A stretch of DNA of 64,000 nucleotides from Quisquiliibacterium transsilvanicum. Its GTDB lineage: Bacteria > Pseudomonadota > Gammaproteobacteria > Burkholderiales > Burkholderiaceae_E. Below, piece by piece: positions 18,060-27,230 of this stretch. Under the pieces are notes generated by a model. The model saw nothing but the letters and a program-made list of their open reading frames with translations. It did no database searches and was not told the DNA's origin. A program made the translations under genes and the position numbers. The stretch's first letter is position 1; each line of letters opens with the position of its first letter. The stretch is taken from positions 62,001 through 126,000 of the forward strand of contig NZ_JACHGB010000001.1 in the NCBI RefSeq assembly GCF_014202215.1, given 5' to 3'.

Positions 18060-18076
18060 TGTAAGGTTTTCCGACA
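18060..18076. promoter_or_regulatory. Second copy of the candidate PrsR-type element (TGTAAGG-N4-CCGACA)
   Basis: TGTAAGGTTTTCCGACA matches the element at 2884-2900 at 13 of 13 non-spacer positions. It lies in the 294-bp divergent gap between the peptide and ATP-grasp genes, so it could serve either. Apart from this element, the sigma-54 promoter and a TATACT at 18114-18119 (possible -10 for the ATP-grasp gene), nothing else is recognised in 17925-18218. Confidence 0.6.
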
Positions 18077-18218
18077 CAAGGAAAGCGTCACGTGCGGGTG
18101 CAGGCGGCACCCCTATACTTGATCACAGCAGACTGCTACAGCAGCACCTGCCGCTGGATGCGCGCTAACGCTGCGCTGCCTGCGCTTCCTTTCCCGGCCC
18201 ATGCAAGGGGTGCGACCG

Positions 18219-19364
18219 ATGCCAGGCTTGTTCAGTCATCCGAGCGTGCAGGCGCTGCGCCGCGCATCGAAGATCAGCGGGATCGGCATCCCGCGCCTGC
18301 TGGCCGGGGCGATTGCCGCGCGGCGCCGGAATCCCACGCTGGGCGTGAGCGACTACTTGTCATACAGGCTCTTCGACCGGGACTTCGTCGGCGACGCGCA
18401 GCCCGAGGACTTCCTGGGCTGGCGGGCGGAAGGCGATCTGGCGTGCGCGCTCAATCCAAGGCGGGCCGTGCTCCCGGCGCACGACAAGCTCACGCTCGCG
18501 CTCTTCGCGGGCGCCTTCGACCTGCCCTTGCCGGCGCTCCGGGGGGTCTACATGGCCTCCGCCCGCCCGAGACCGGAAATCTGCGGGCTAAGCTTCGAAT
18601 CGCCCGGGCAACTCGGCCGCTGGTTGCGGCGCGACGCGGCCTGGCCGGTCTTCTCGAAGCCTTCCTGCAGCTCGCAGAGCAGCGGTTGCTTCCACTTTGT
18701 CGGATACCGCGCGGACACCGACAGTCTGCTCACGCATTCCGGCTCCGAAGTTCCGGTCGAGAAGTTCCTTGCGATCGTCACCGGCGCGGCACGCCTGCCA
18801 TGCGTCGAGCCGGAGATGGGCTACCTGTTCCAGGAAGTCCTGCGGCCGCATTCGGCACTGGTGGAGCTGCTCGGCTCGCGGCAGATCTCCGGGGTTCGGG
18901 TCGTGCTCATCCAGGACGAGGAAGGGGTGGAGATCGTTTCCGTACTCTGGAAGATCGCGTCGGACGAGTCGGACACCGATCGCTTCGAGAGCACCAGTGT
19001 GAACAACCTGCTCGCGGACATCGATCCCGACACGGGGAAGGTGCGGATGGTGCGCAGCCTGACCGGGCGCGTCACCACCGCGCCATTGACTGGCGCAGAG
19101 CTGCCGGGCTTCGAGCTTCCGGACTGGCCGGAGGCGCGCCGGCTGTGCATCCGCGCAGCGGGCGTGTTTCCCATGATGCGCATCCAGCACTGGGACGTCG
19201 CGCTCACCGATGCAGGGCCACGATTGATGGAGGTCAACGACGAGGGCATCATCGGCGCCCTGCAGGTCTTCGGGCACGGACTGATCACGCCGCGGATGCG
19301 GGCGTTGTTGCGCCGGCATGGCGATCCGCGCAGCCAGCGGTGGATTGCACGAATTTGTCGCTGA
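18219..19364 (+). CDS. ATP-grasp enzyme, sugar-transfer-associated type
   Basis: A 381-residue soluble protein with ATP-grasp features: PVFSKPSC with Lys147 as a likely nucleotide-binding lysine, an EMGYLFQEVLRPH strand, VRVVLIQDEEGVEIVS, and the metal-binding end HWDVALTDAGPRLMEVNDEG with Asp326, Glu338 and Asn340. The overall shape resembles the family called sugar-transfer-associated ATP-grasp, found in EPS gene clusters, whose substrate is unestablished. The ATG at 18219 has an AAGGGG site 8 nt upstream and is preferred to the ATG at 18201. It diverges from the GPxTP peptide gene. It could ligate an amino acid or amine to the peptide or to a sugar; this is speculation. Confidence 0.75.
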   Translation: MPGLFSHPSVQALRRASKISGIGIPRLLAGAIAARRRNPTLGVSDYLSYRLFDRDFVGDAQPEDFLGWRAEGDLACALNPRRAVLPAHDKLTLALFAGAFDLPLPALRGVYMASARPRPEICGLSFESPGQLGRWLRRDAAWPVFSKPSCSSQSSGCFHFVGYRADTDSLLTHSGSEVPVEKFLAIVTGAARLPCVEPEMGYLFQEVLRPHSALVELLGSRQISGVRVVLIQDEEGVEIVSVLWKIASDESDTDRFESTSVNNLLADIDPDTGKVRMVRSLTGRVTTAPLTGAELPGFELPDWPEARRLCIRAAGVFPMMRIQHWDVALTDAGPRLMEVNDEGIIGALQVFGHGLITPRMRALLRRHGDPRSQRWIARICR

Positions 19365-19501
19365 ATACGTCCTTGCGGTCCCGGTAGCCGTCTTTTCGCG
19401 GCGGGATTCCCCCAGCCGCTTTGCCATCCGCCGTCCGCATCGCCCGGAAGGTCGAGGGTTCGTTCGGGGCTTTCAGCGCGACCTTGCTGCCGAGGCGAGA
19501 C

Positions 19502-19796
19502 TCAGTCCTTCCCGGTCAACCAGTCCTCGACGCGCAGCCCCGGAACCCGCTTGAACTCGCTTGAACTCGCGAGTGTTGTGCGTCACCAGCGTCAGGCCGC
19601 GCGAGCGTGCGTGTGCGGCGATGAAGAGGTCGTGGCCGCCGATCGGCGTGCCAGCGGCCTCCAGAGCGGTGCGAATGTCGGCCTAGTGATCGTCGGCCGG
19701 CTCGTCGAGGGGCAGTACTGCCAGCGTGTCCAGCAGCTGCTCGACGCGCCGGGTCAGCGCCTCCGATCCCTTGCGGCGGGCGCCACCATCAGAGCG
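19502..19796 (-). pseudogene. Wrecked VapC-like PIN-domain toxin with a VapB tail
   Basis: One minus-strand frame still encodes LLDTLAVLPLDEPADDH, a stop (TAG at the Tyr expected in HYADIR), then AALEAAGTPIGGHDLFIAAHARSRG-type PIN sequence and LTLVTHNTREFKRV. A perfect 10-bp tandem duplication (TTGAACTCGC at 19551-19560 and 19561-19570) then shifts the frame; with one copy removed the text continues PGLRVEDWLTGKD and stops at 19502. The N-terminal third with the first catalytic Asp is missing. Just upstream (about 19870-19789) another frame ends DAPPQQREAL, a typical VapB antitoxin end, and its TGA overlaps an ATG. The module is dead. In 19365-19501 I see nothing recognisable. Confidence 0.75.
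19551..19570. repeat. 10-bp exact tandem duplication causing a frameshift in the PIN remnant
   Basis: TTGAACTCGC occurs twice in direct contact. Removing one copy restores the reading frame of the VapC-like C-terminus, so this is probably the inactivating, or a later, mutation. Confidence 0.85.
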
Positions 19797-19920
19797 CCTC
19801 CCGCTGCTGGGGCGGGGCGTCTTCGTGTTCAGGCAGACCTTCGTCCAGAGCATGTGCCGCGCTTGAGGCTCGCGCAATACGCCTGGCTGCACGCGGCGGA
19901 GCCGCGCGCGGATCGAGCGC

Positions 19921-20832
19921 TCACTCCAGGTTCTGCACCTGCTCCCGAATCTGCTCGATCAGCAGCTTGAGCTCCACCGCGGCATTGGTGAGATCGATGT
20001 TCGCCGCCTTCGAGCCCAGGGTGTTGGCCTCGCGGTTGAGCTCCTGCAGCAGGAAGTCCAGGCGCTTGCCTGCGGGGCCGCTGCTGCCGAGGATGCGCCG
20101 CAGCTCGTCGATGTGCATGGCCAGGCGGGCGAGCTCCTCGGCGATGTCGATGCGCAGGCCGTAGAGCACCACTTCCTGGCGCACGCGGTCCATCGTGGCT
20201 TCCACCGGCAGCGGGGTGCCGGCGGCAGCTTCGCCCAGCGCGGCGCGCAGGCGCTCGACCAGGCGCTGCTCGAAGGCTGCGAGCAGCGCCGGCGCCTCAG
20301 TGCGCAGGCCTTCGACGATCTGCTGCATCCGGTCGGCGCGCTCCAGGATGACGCCGGCGAGCTTCTCGCCTTCTCGCAGCCGGCTCGCGCCGAGCTCGGC
20401 CATCGCGGCGCGGCCCAGCTCGATCACTTCGAGCGCGACGGCCTCGGGATCGGCGAGGGGTTCGGCCAGTACGCCGGGCCAGCGCATCAGGTCGGCCTGG
20501 GTCAGCGGCGCGGCGGCGGGCGCAAGGCGGCCGATTTCACCGGCGGCGGCCAGCAGCTGCGCCAGCAGTCCGCGGTCGATGGCCGGTTGTCGGCTGTCGG
20601 AGGGCAGCTTCTGCAGCGCGATGCGACACTCCACCTTGCCGCGTGCGACGCCTGCGGTGATGAGCTCGCGCAGCCCAGGTTCGGTGGCGCGCAGGTCGTC
20701 GGGCATGCGGAAGGCGAGGTCGAGGAAGCGCGAGTTGACGCTGCGCAGGTCGAGGGTGATGCGGCCGGCGGCGGTGTCTCGGGAAACCGAGGCGTAGCCG
20801 GTCATGCTCTTGACGGTTCGGGGGCTTGGCAC
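19921..20832 (-). CDS. yicC: YicC family endoribonuclease-like protein
   Basis: A 303-residue protein with the family opening SMTGYASVSRD, the LRSVNSRFLDLAFRMPDDLR segment and the C-terminal KRLDFLLQELNREANTLGSKAAN signature. YicC proteins are endoribonucleases implicated in small-RNA turnover. The GTG at 20832 gives nine residues before MTGYAS; an ATG at 20805 would begin exactly at MTGYAS. Neither has a convincing ribosome site. It is often found next to gmk, from which it is separated here by about 5 kb. Confidence 0.9.
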   Translation of the reverse strand: MPSPRTVKSMTGYASVSRDTAAGRITLDLRSVNSRFLDLAFRMPDDLRATEPGLRELITAGVARGKVECRIALQKLPSDSRQPAIDRGLLAQLLAAAGEIGRLAPAAAPLTQADLMRWPGVLAEPLADPEAVALEVIELGRAAMAELGASRLREGEKLAGVILERADRMQQIVEGLRTEAPALLAAFEQRLVERLRAALGEAAAGTPLPVEATMDRVRQEVVLYGLRIDIAEELARLAMHIDELRRILGSSGPAGKRLDFLLQELNREANTLGSKAANIDLTNAAVELKLLIEQIREQVQNLE

Positions 20833-20933
20833 GGTGCTTGGGCTACTCTTGGGAAACGGATTTCAGGACTGCCCTTCGCGGGCGCGGGGCCGGTCGCACT
20901 GCGGCCGGGCGGGCAGCATCTACGACGGCATGC

Positions 20934-21959
20934 ATGGGCTCCCAGACGAACGCAGCGCTGCCTGACGACCTCGAGGTCGGCGGGTATCGCATTGTAAGAA
21001 GGATCGCCAGCGGCGGCTTCTCCATCGTCTACCTGGCCGAGGACGCCGACGGCGAACGCTTTGCGATCAAGGAGTACCTGCCGAGCACGCTGGTGCGCCG
21101 GGCCGCGGGGGAACTGCTGCCGGTGATCCCGGCCGAGAGCCTGTCCACCTACCGCAACGGGCTGAAGTGCTTCTTCGAGGAGGGGCGGGCGCTGGCGCGC
21201 ATCCTTCATCCGAACGTGGTGCGGGTGGTGAACTTCTTCAGGGCCAACGAAACCGTCTACCTGGTGATGACCTACGAAGAGGGCCGCAGCCTGCAGGAGA
21301 CCATCCTGCGCAGCCGCGGCCGCGAGGGCAGGGTGGTGATCGCCGAACGTCACGTGCGCCGCATCTTTTCGGAGGCGATGAACGGGCTGCGCGAGGTGCA
21401 TGCCAACCGGATGCTGCACCTGGACCTGAAGCCGGCGAACATCTACCTGCGGCTCGACGGTTCGCCGCTGCTGCTGGACTTCGGCGCCGCGCGGCAGACG
21501 CTCACGCACGACGCCCCGCGGCTGTTTCCGATGTACACGCCGGGATTCGCCGCGCCGGAGCTCTACCGCAAGCCGCAGGACCTGGGCCCCTGGACCGACA
21601 TCTACGGCATCGGCGCCAGCCTGTTCGCGTGCATGGCGGGCTCGCCGCCCCAGCCCGCCGACCAGCGCGAGACCAGCGACCGGATGCCCGAACTGCTCGC
21701 CGCGCTCCAGGGGGCCTACTCGGACGCGCTGGTGGAGGTGGTGGAGGCCTGCCTGCGCCTGGACCCGCTGCAGCGCCCGCAGAGCGTGTTCGCGTTGCAG
21801 CGCACGCTGCGCGGCAGCGACGCCGCGGCGGCCGATGAGGAGGCGCCGCGCGCCCAGGGGCTGGCGCGCTGGATCGACACCATTGCCGGCCGCTTCGGCG
21901 CGCGCCGGCGCGTCGGCGAGGAAACCGTGCCGACCAACACCCAGGGACGCAGTCGATGA
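20934..21959 (+). CDS. PknB-type serine/threonine protein kinase
   Basis: A 341-residue cytoplasmic Hanks-type kinase. The glycine loop IASGGFSIVYLAED, Lys46 in FAIKEYLP, catalytic HLDLKPAN with Asp164, and DFG with Asp182 are all present. The catalytic loop is HLD rather than HRD, so activation-loop phosphorylation may not be needed. No membrane segment is seen; the C-terminal tail is short and basic. It overlaps the phosphatase gene by ATGA, so kinase and phosphatase form a coupled pair. The ATG at 20934 is chosen because the fold begins at about residue 15 and the upstream part of the frame has no protein character. Confidence 0.88.
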   Translation: MGSQTNAALPDDLEVGGYRIVRRIASGGFSIVYLAEDADGERFAIKEYLPSTLVRRAAGELLPVIPAESLSTYRNGLKCFFEEGRALARILHPNVVRVVNFFRANETVYLVMTYEEGRSLQETILRSRGREGRVVIAERHVRRIFSEAMNGLREVHANRMLHLDLKPANIYLRLDGSPLLLDFGAARQTLTHDAPRLFPMYTPGFAAPELYRKPQDLGPWTDIYGIGASLFACMAGSPPQPADQRETSDRMPELLAALQGAYSDALVEVVEACLRLDPLQRPQSVFALQRTLRGSDAAAADEEAPRAQGLARWIDTIAGRFGARRRVGEETVPTNTQGRSR

Positions 21960-22864
21960 GATTTTCCATTTTCCAGGACAGTGCGCTGGGCGCGCGCCAG
22001 GTGAACCAGGACCGGATGGGCTACTGCTTCACCCGCGAGAGCCTGCTGATGATCGTCGCCGACGGCATGGGCGGGCATCTGCGCGGCGAGGTTGCCGCGC
22101 AGATCGCGATGCAGGCGACCGGCGCGGTCTTCCAGCGGATGGCGCGGCCGGCGCTGGACGATCCGATCGAGTTCCTGGACCACGCACTGCGCAGCGCGCA
22201 CCGAGAGATCCTGCGCTACCAGGAGCTGCATCGGATGCCCGAGGCGCCGCGCACCACGGTGGTGGCCTGCGTGGTGCAGCGCGGCCGCGCCTGGTGGGCG
22301 CATGCCGGCGACTCCCGGCTCTACTGGATGCGCGGCGGCGAACTGCTGGCCCGCACCCGCGATCACTCCAAGGTGGAGAACCTGGTGGCGCTGGGCCTGC
22401 TGCAGCCCCACGAGCAGGAGCAGCATCCGGAGCGCAACAAGGTGCTGAACTGCCTCGGCTCGCCCTTCGAGCCCACGGTGGAAATCGGCAAGGGCGTGGA
22501 CCTGCGGCCGGGCGATGCGCTGCTGCTGTGCTCGGACGGGCTCTGGTCGGCGCTGTCGGAGGAGACGCTGTGCCGTGAGATGACCGCGGCGCCCGCGATG
22601 CAGGCGGTGCCAGGGCTGGTGCGGCAGGCGGTGGACGCGGCCGGACGGCACGCGGACAACGTCACCGCGCTGGGCATGAACTGGGAGGGCGAGGCCCGCA
22701 CCGTGGACACCCTTGCGCCGGGGCTGATGCCCGAGGGCGCGGTGACCACCACCATCGCCCTGGGTCAGCTGGAGGGCGAGGAGGCGCCGGACATCACCGA
22801 GGACGAGATCGAGCGCACCATCCGCGAGATCCGGGCCGCGATCGACCGGAGCGGTGCGGACTGA
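21956..22864 (+). CDS. PP2C-family serine/threonine phosphatase
   Basis: A 302-residue PPM phosphatase. Metal-binding motifs are present: [48 protein letters not shown] and ADNVTALGM. The start codon overlaps the kinase stop (ATGA), so translation is coupled. It should reverse the phosphorylation made by the upstream kinase. Substrates are unknown. Confidence 0.92.
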   Translation: MRFSIFQDSALGARQVNQDRMGYCFTRESLLMIVADGMGGHLRGEVAAQIAMQATGAVFQRMARPALDDPIEFLDHALRSAHREILRYQELHRMPEAPRTTVVACVVQRGRAWWAHAGDSRLYWMRGGELLARTRDHSKVENLVALGLLQPHEQEQHPERNKVLNCLGSPFEPTVEIGKGVDLRPGDALLLCSDGLWSALSEETLCREMTAAPAMQAVPGLVRQAVDAAGRHADNVTALGMNWEGEARTVDTLAPGLMPEGAVTTTIALGQLEGEEAPDITEDEIERTIREIRAAIDRSGAD

Positions 22865-22937
22865 GGGCGCAGCCAGCCGCGGAGGCCGACCCATCGGCGC
22901 GCCGGACCAGGGCTTCGGCGACCGTACAATGCGCGTC

Positions 22938-23681
22938 ATGACCTCCGATCTCATCGCCAGGCGGCACTCCGGCCGCACCCCCGACCAGCTGCGCCAGGTG
23001 CGGCTGACCCGCAACTACACCCGCCACGCCGAGGGATCGGTGCTGGTGGAGTTCGGCGACACCCGCGTGCTGTGCACCGCCAGCATCGAAGACCGGGTTC
23101 CCGGCTTCCTCAAGGGCAAGGGGCAGGGCTGGCTCACGGCGGAGTACGGGATGCTGCCGCGGGCCACGCACACCCGCTCCGACCGGGAAGCGGCGCGCGG
23201 CAAGCAGTCGGGGCGCACGCTGGAGATCCAGCGGCTGATCGGCCGCAGCCTGCGCGCGGTGGTCGACCTGGAGCGGCTCGGCGAGCGCACGCTGCAGATC
23301 GACTGCGACGTGCTGCAGGCCGACGGCGGCACCCGCACCGCGGCGATCACCGGCGCCTGGGTGGCGGTGCACGACGCGGTTGGGCGGCTGCTCGCCGCCG
23401 GCGCACTGACGGCCACGCCGATCCGCGATGCCGTGGCCGCGGTGTCCGTGGGCATGGTCTCGGGGCAGCCGGTGCTCGACCTCGACTACGAGGAAGACTC
23501 CAGCTGCGACACCGACATGAACGTGGTGATGACCGGCGCCGGCGGCTTCGTCGAGATCCAGGGCACGGCCGAAGGCGTTCCGTTCAGCCGCGGCGAGGTG
23601 GACACGCTGCTCGAGCTGGCGCGCGCCGGAATCTCGCAGCTGGTCAGCGCGCAGCGCGCCGCGCTCGGGCTCGCTGTCTGA
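22938..23681 (+). CDS. rph: Ribonuclease PH
   Basis: A 247-residue phosphorolytic 3'-5' exonuclease for tRNA 3' end trimming. [59 protein letters not shown] and [14 protein letters not shown] are family signatures. TACAAT at 22925-22930 ends 7 nt before the ATG at 22938, which suggests a leaderless transcript and decides the start over the ATG at 22929. It is followed by rdgB (16 bp) and hemW. Confidence 0.94.
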   Translation: MTSDLIARRHSGRTPDQLRQVRLTRNYTRHAEGSVLVEFGDTRVLCTASIEDRVPGFLKGKGQGWLTAEYGMLPRATHTRSDREAARGKQSGRTLEIQRLIGRSLRAVVDLERLGERTLQIDCDVLQADGGTRTAAITGAWVAVHDAVGRLLAAGALTATPIRDAVAAVSVGMVSGQPVLDLDYEEDSSCDTDMNVVMTGAGGFVEIQGTAEGVPFSRGEVDTLLELARAGISQLVSAQRAALGLAV

Positions 23682-23697
23682 GCCCCAGGGGCCACGG

Positions 23698-24309
23698 ATG
23701 AAGCTCAGCAAGGTGGTGCTGGCCTCCGGCAACCTCGGCAAGCTGCGTGAGCTGGGCGAGCTGTTTGCGCCGCTCGGGGTCGAGCTGCTGCCCCAGTCGA
23801 GCCTGGGGATCGGCGAGGCCGAGGAGCCGCATCCCAGCTTCGTCGAGAACGCGATTGCCAAGGCGCGCCATGCGTCGCGCGCCAGCGGCCTGCCGGCGCT
23901 GGCCGACGACTCCGGCATCGCCGTGGACGCGCTGGGCGGCGCGCCGGGCGTGCACTCGGCGCGCTGGGCGCAGCTGGCCGGCGGCGAGAAGAGCGACGCC
24001 GCGAACAACGCCCGCCTGGTGGCAGCGCTGGCCGGCGCAGCGCAGCGCACGGCGCGCTACGTCTGCGTGCTGGCGCTGCTGCGCAGCGCCGACGATCCGC
24101 AGCCGCTGATCGCCGAGGGTGTCTGGTGCGGCGAGGTGATCGACCAGCCGCGCGGCAGCGGCGGCTTCGGCTACGACCCCCATTTCTGGCTGCCCGAACT
24201 CGGGTGCACCGTCGCCGAGCTCGGCGCCGAGCGCAAGCACGCGCTGGGCCACCGGGGGCAGGCGACGCGGGCGCTGGTCGAGCGGCTGGCGGCGCTGCGG
24301 CTGGTGTGA
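23698..24309 (+). CDS. rdgB: RdgB/HAM1 XTP/dITP diphosphatase
   Basis: A 203-residue nucleotide-pool cleansing enzyme that hydrolyses non-canonical purine triphosphates. VVLASGNLGKLRELGELF at the start, SFVENAIAKARHAS, LPALADDSGIAVDALGGAPGVHSARW and SGGFGYDPHFWLPE are conserved motifs. Its stop overlaps the hemW GTG. Confidence 0.95.
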   Translation: MKLSKVVLASGNLGKLRELGELFAPLGVELLPQSSLGIGEAEEPHPSFVENAIAKARHASRASGLPALADDSGIAVDALGGAPGVHSARWAQLAGGEKSDAANNARLVAALAGAAQRTARYVCVLALLRSADDPQPLIAEGVWCGEVIDQPRGSGGFGYDPHFWLPELGCTVAELGAERKHALGHRGQATRALVERLAALRLV

Positions 24310-25538
24310 GCACCGTGGCCGTCGGCAAGCTGGCGCAGCTGATGGCGGCGGGCGCGCGCGCGGCCGTGCCCGGGCTCACGCAGCTGCCGCCGCTCTCTCT
24401 TTACGTCCACCTGCCGTGGTGCGTGCGCAAGTGCCCTTACTGCGATTTCAATTCGCACGAGCTGCGCGGCGGCGCGCAATTGCCCGAGGACGCCGAGCAG
24501 GGCTACCTGGCCGCGCTGCAGGCCGACCTCGAGGCTTCGCTGCCGCTGGTGTGGGGGCGCAGCGTGCAGACGGTGTTCATTGGCGGCGGTACCCCCAGCC
24601 TGTTCTCCCCGGGCGCGATCGAGCGGCTGCTGCAGATGGTGCGCGCGCTGCTGCGGCTGGCGCCGGACGCCGAGATCACCATGGAGGCCAACCCGGGAAC
24701 CTTCGAGGCGGGGCGTTTCCGCGACTTCGCCTCGGCGGGAGTGAACCGGCTGTCGATCGGCGTGCAGAGCTTCGACGACCGGCTGCTGTCGGCGCTCGGG
24801 CGCATCCATGACGGCGACCAGGCCCGCCGCGCCATCGAGACCGCTGCGGAACGCTTCGCGAGCTTCAACGTCGACCTGATGTACGCGCTGCCGGGCCAGG
24901 GGCCGGACGACCTGGAGCGCGACCTGCGCACCGCGCTGTCGTTCAACCCGCCGCACTTGTCCTACTACCAGCTGGCGCTGGAGCCGAACACGCTGTTCGC
25001 CAAGCACCCGCCGCAGCTCCCCGACGACGACACTGCCGCGCAGATGCAGGAGCGCATCGAGCAGGCGACTGCCGAGGCGGGCCTGGGGCACTACGAAATC
25101 TCCGCCTATGCGCGTCGCGGCCACCGGGCGCGGCACAACCTGAACTACTGGGAGTTCGGCGACTACCTCGGCATCGGCGCCGGCGCGCACGGCAAGCTGT
25201 CCTTTCACGACCGCATCCTGCGGCAGGCGCGCTACCGGCATCCGCAGCGCTACGTCGAACAGGCAATGCGCGGCGCGGCGGTCGAGGAGGAGCGAGTGCT
25301 CGGCCCGTCCGACCTGCCCTTCGAGTTCATGCTCAACGCACTGAGGCTGGTCGACGGCGTGCCGGCGGCGATGTTCGTTGAGCGCACCGGCCTGCCGGTC
25401 TCGGCGGTGTACCGGCGCCTGGGCGAGGCCTCGGCACGCGGACTGCTCGACCCCGACCCCACGGTGATCCGCGCCACGCCGCTGGGGCTGCGGTTCCTGA
25501 ACGATCTTCAACAGCTCTTTCTCGAGGAGGCTCCATGA
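24306..25538 (+). CDS. hemW: HemW, radical SAM haem chaperone
   Basis: A 410-residue radical SAM protein. The cluster cysteines are Cys39, Cys43 and Cys46 in HLPWCVRKCPYCDFNSH, so this belongs to HemW rather than coproporphyrinogen dehydrogenase HemN. Further motifs are TVFIGGGTPSLFSP, ITMEANPGTFE and RLSIGVQSFDD. The GTG at 24306 overlaps the rdgB stop; a second GTG lies three codons on. HemW inserts haem into respiratory enzymes. It overlaps the acyl-CoA ligase gene by ATGA. Confidence 0.92.
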   Translation: MSTVAVGKLAQLMAAGARAAVPGLTQLPPLSLYVHLPWCVRKCPYCDFNSHELRGGAQLPEDAEQGYLAALQADLEASLPLVWGRSVQTVFIGGGTPSLFSPGAIERLLQMVRALLRLAPDAEITMEANPGTFEAGRFRDFASAGVNRLSIGVQSFDDRLLSALGRIHDGDQARRAIETAAERFASFNVDLMYALPGQGPDDLERDLRTALSFNPPHLSYYQLALEPNTLFAKHPPQLPDDDTAAQMQERIEQATAEAGLGHYEISAYARRGHRARHNLNYWEFGDYLGIGAGAHGKLSFHDRILRQARYRHPQRYVEQAMRGAAVEEERVLGPSDLPFEFMLNALRLVDGVPAAMFVERTGLPVSAVYRRLGEASARGLLDPDPTVIRATPLGLRFLNDLQQLFLEEAP

Positions 25539-27199
25539 AATCGACCATGATGTCGACCCAGCTGTCGCTGAACCGCGTGCTCGACTACGGCACCCGGATG
25601 TTCCCCGGCACGGAGATCGTCTCCCGCCTGCCGGACAAGTCCTTCGTCAAGCACAGCTTCGCGCAGTTCGGCGCGCGCGCGCGCGCGCTGGCGGGCGCGC
25701 TCAGGAAGCTCGGCCTGCGCAAGGGCGACCGGGTCGCCACGCTGTGCTGGAACCATCATGCGCACCTCGAGGCCTATTTCGGCATTCCGGCGGCCGGCGG
25801 CGTGATGCACACGCTGAACCTGCGGCTGGCGCCGGAGGAAATCGGCTGGATCGCGCACCACGCCGACGACCGCTTCCTCATCATCGACGACATCCTGCTG
25901 CCGCTCTACGAGCAGTTCGCGAAGCTGCACCGCTTCGAGCGCGTGATCGTCTTTTCGTTCTCCGGCGCCCCGGTGGCCACGCGCGCGGGCGACCCGCACG
26001 AGGGCGAGCCCGCGGTCGACGACTACGAGCAGTTGCTGCGCGAGGCGCCAGCGGCCTTCGAGTACGTGGACCATGACGAGAACGACCCGGTGGCGATGTG
26101 CTACACCTCGGGCACCACCGGCAAGCCCAAGGGCGTGGTGTATTCGCACCGCTCGACGGTGCTGCACACGCTGACCATCTGCATGCCCGACTTCATCGCG
26201 CTGCAGGCGCGCGACGTGGTGCTGCCGGTGACGCCGATGTTCCACGCGAACAGCTGGGGCATCCCCTACGCGGCGGTGATGCAGGGCTCGAAGATCGTGT
26301 TTCCCGGCCCGCACCTGCACGCCGACGACCTGCTCGACCTGATGCAGGCCGAGCCGCCGACCATCGCGCTGGGCGTGCCGACGATCTGGCTGAGCCTGAT
26401 CCAGACCTACGAGGCCAACCCCGGGCGCTGGACGCTGCCGAAGAATTTCCGCAGCCTGGTGGGCGGCGCCGCGGTGCCCGAGGGGCTGATCCGCGCATTC
26501 GCGAAGCACGGCCTGTCGATCCAGCAGGGCTGGGGCATGACCGAGACCTCGCCGCTGGCCACGGTCTTCTACGAGAAGCCCGAGCTGAAGGCCAGTCTCA
26601 CTGAGGACGACTGGCACGCGCGGCGCACCCTGGCCGGCGTGATGGTGCCGATGGTGGAGTTCCGGCTGATCGACGAGGAGGGCAAGGTGGTTGCCTGGAA
26701 CGGCAAGGACGTGGGCGAGCTGCAGGTGCGCGGCCCCTACATCACCGGTGCCTACCACGACGTGCCGCAGGATCCGGACAAGTTCACCGACGACGGCTGG
26801 CTGCGCACCGGCGACGTGGCGGCGATCGACCAGTACGGCTACATGCGCATCGCCGACCGCACCAAGGACCTGATCAAGTCCGGCGGCGAGTGGATCAGCT
26901 CGGTGGACCTGGAGAACGCGATCATGGGTCATCCGGCGGTGGCCGAGGCCGCGGTGGTGGCGGTGGCGCATCCGAAGTGGACCGAGCGGCCGCTGGCCTG
27001 CGTGGTGCTCAAGCCGGGCGCCAGCCTCGGCGCCGAAGAGCTGCGCACCTTCCTGTCCGACAAGATGGCGCGCTGGCAGGTGCCGGACGCGATCAAGTTC
27101 GTCGATGCTATCCCGCGCACTTCCACCGGCAAGTTCTGGAAGATGAAGCTGCGCGAGCAGTTCCGCGACTGGAAATGGCCGGAGGGCAGCGGCAGCTGA
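25535..27199 (+). CDS. AMP-forming fatty-acyl-CoA ligase
   Basis: A 554-residue ANL superfamily enzyme that activates a carboxylate with ATP and CoA. The P-loop [18 protein letters not shown], the GWGMTETSP motif, the hinge [32 protein letters not shown], and the terminal [10 protein letters not shown] lysine are present. The sequence resembles medium/long-chain ligases (AlkK/FadD-like) more than acetyl-CoA synthetase; the chain length is not determinable. It overlaps hemW by ATGA, although the functions are unrelated. Confidence 0.88.
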   Translation: MKSTMMSTQLSLNRVLDYGTRMFPGTEIVSRLPDKSFVKHSFAQFGARARALAGALRKLGLRKGDRVATLCWNHHAHLEAYFGIPAAGGVMHTLNLRLAPEEIGWIAHHADDRFLIIDDILLPLYEQFAKLHRFERVIVFSFSGAPVATRAGDPHEGEPAVDDYEQLLREAPAAFEYVDHDENDPVAMCYTSGTTGKPKGVVYSHRSTVLHTLTICMPDFIALQARDVVLPVTPMFHANSWGIPYAAVMQGSKIVFPGPHLHADDLLDLMQAEPPTIALGVPTIWLSLIQTYEANPGRWTLPKNFRSLVGGAAVPEGLIRAFAKHGLSIQQGWGMTETSPLATVFYEKPELKASLTEDDWHARRTLAGVMVPMVEFRLIDEEGKVVAWNGKDVGELQVRGPYITGAYHDVPQDPDKFTDDGWLRTGDVAAIDQYGYMRIADRTKDLIKSGGEWISSVDLENAIMGHPAVAEAAVVAVAHPKWTERPLACVVLKPGASLGAEELRTFLSDKMARWQVPDAIKFVDAIPRTSTGKFWKMKLREQFRDWKWPEGSGS

Positions 27200-27204
27200 A
27201 TTTC

Positions 27205-27221
27205 TGCACCGCACCGGTGCA
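27205..27221. promoter_or_regulatory. NtrC binding site upstream of glnA
   Basis: TGCACC-GCACC-GGTGCA is a perfect inverted repeat matching the NtrC enhancer consensus (TGCACC-N5-GGTGCA). It lies about 135 bp upstream of the glnA sigma-54 promoter, just after the acyl-CoA ligase stop codon. Confidence 0.85.
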
Positions 27222-27230
27222 ATCTTTGAA

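Noticed and set aside
19365-19501. Possible extra gene fragment (minus-strand text around PPRKDGYRDRKDVFSDKF)
   Set aside because: Protein-like for about 40 residues, but without start, stop context or a recognisable family.
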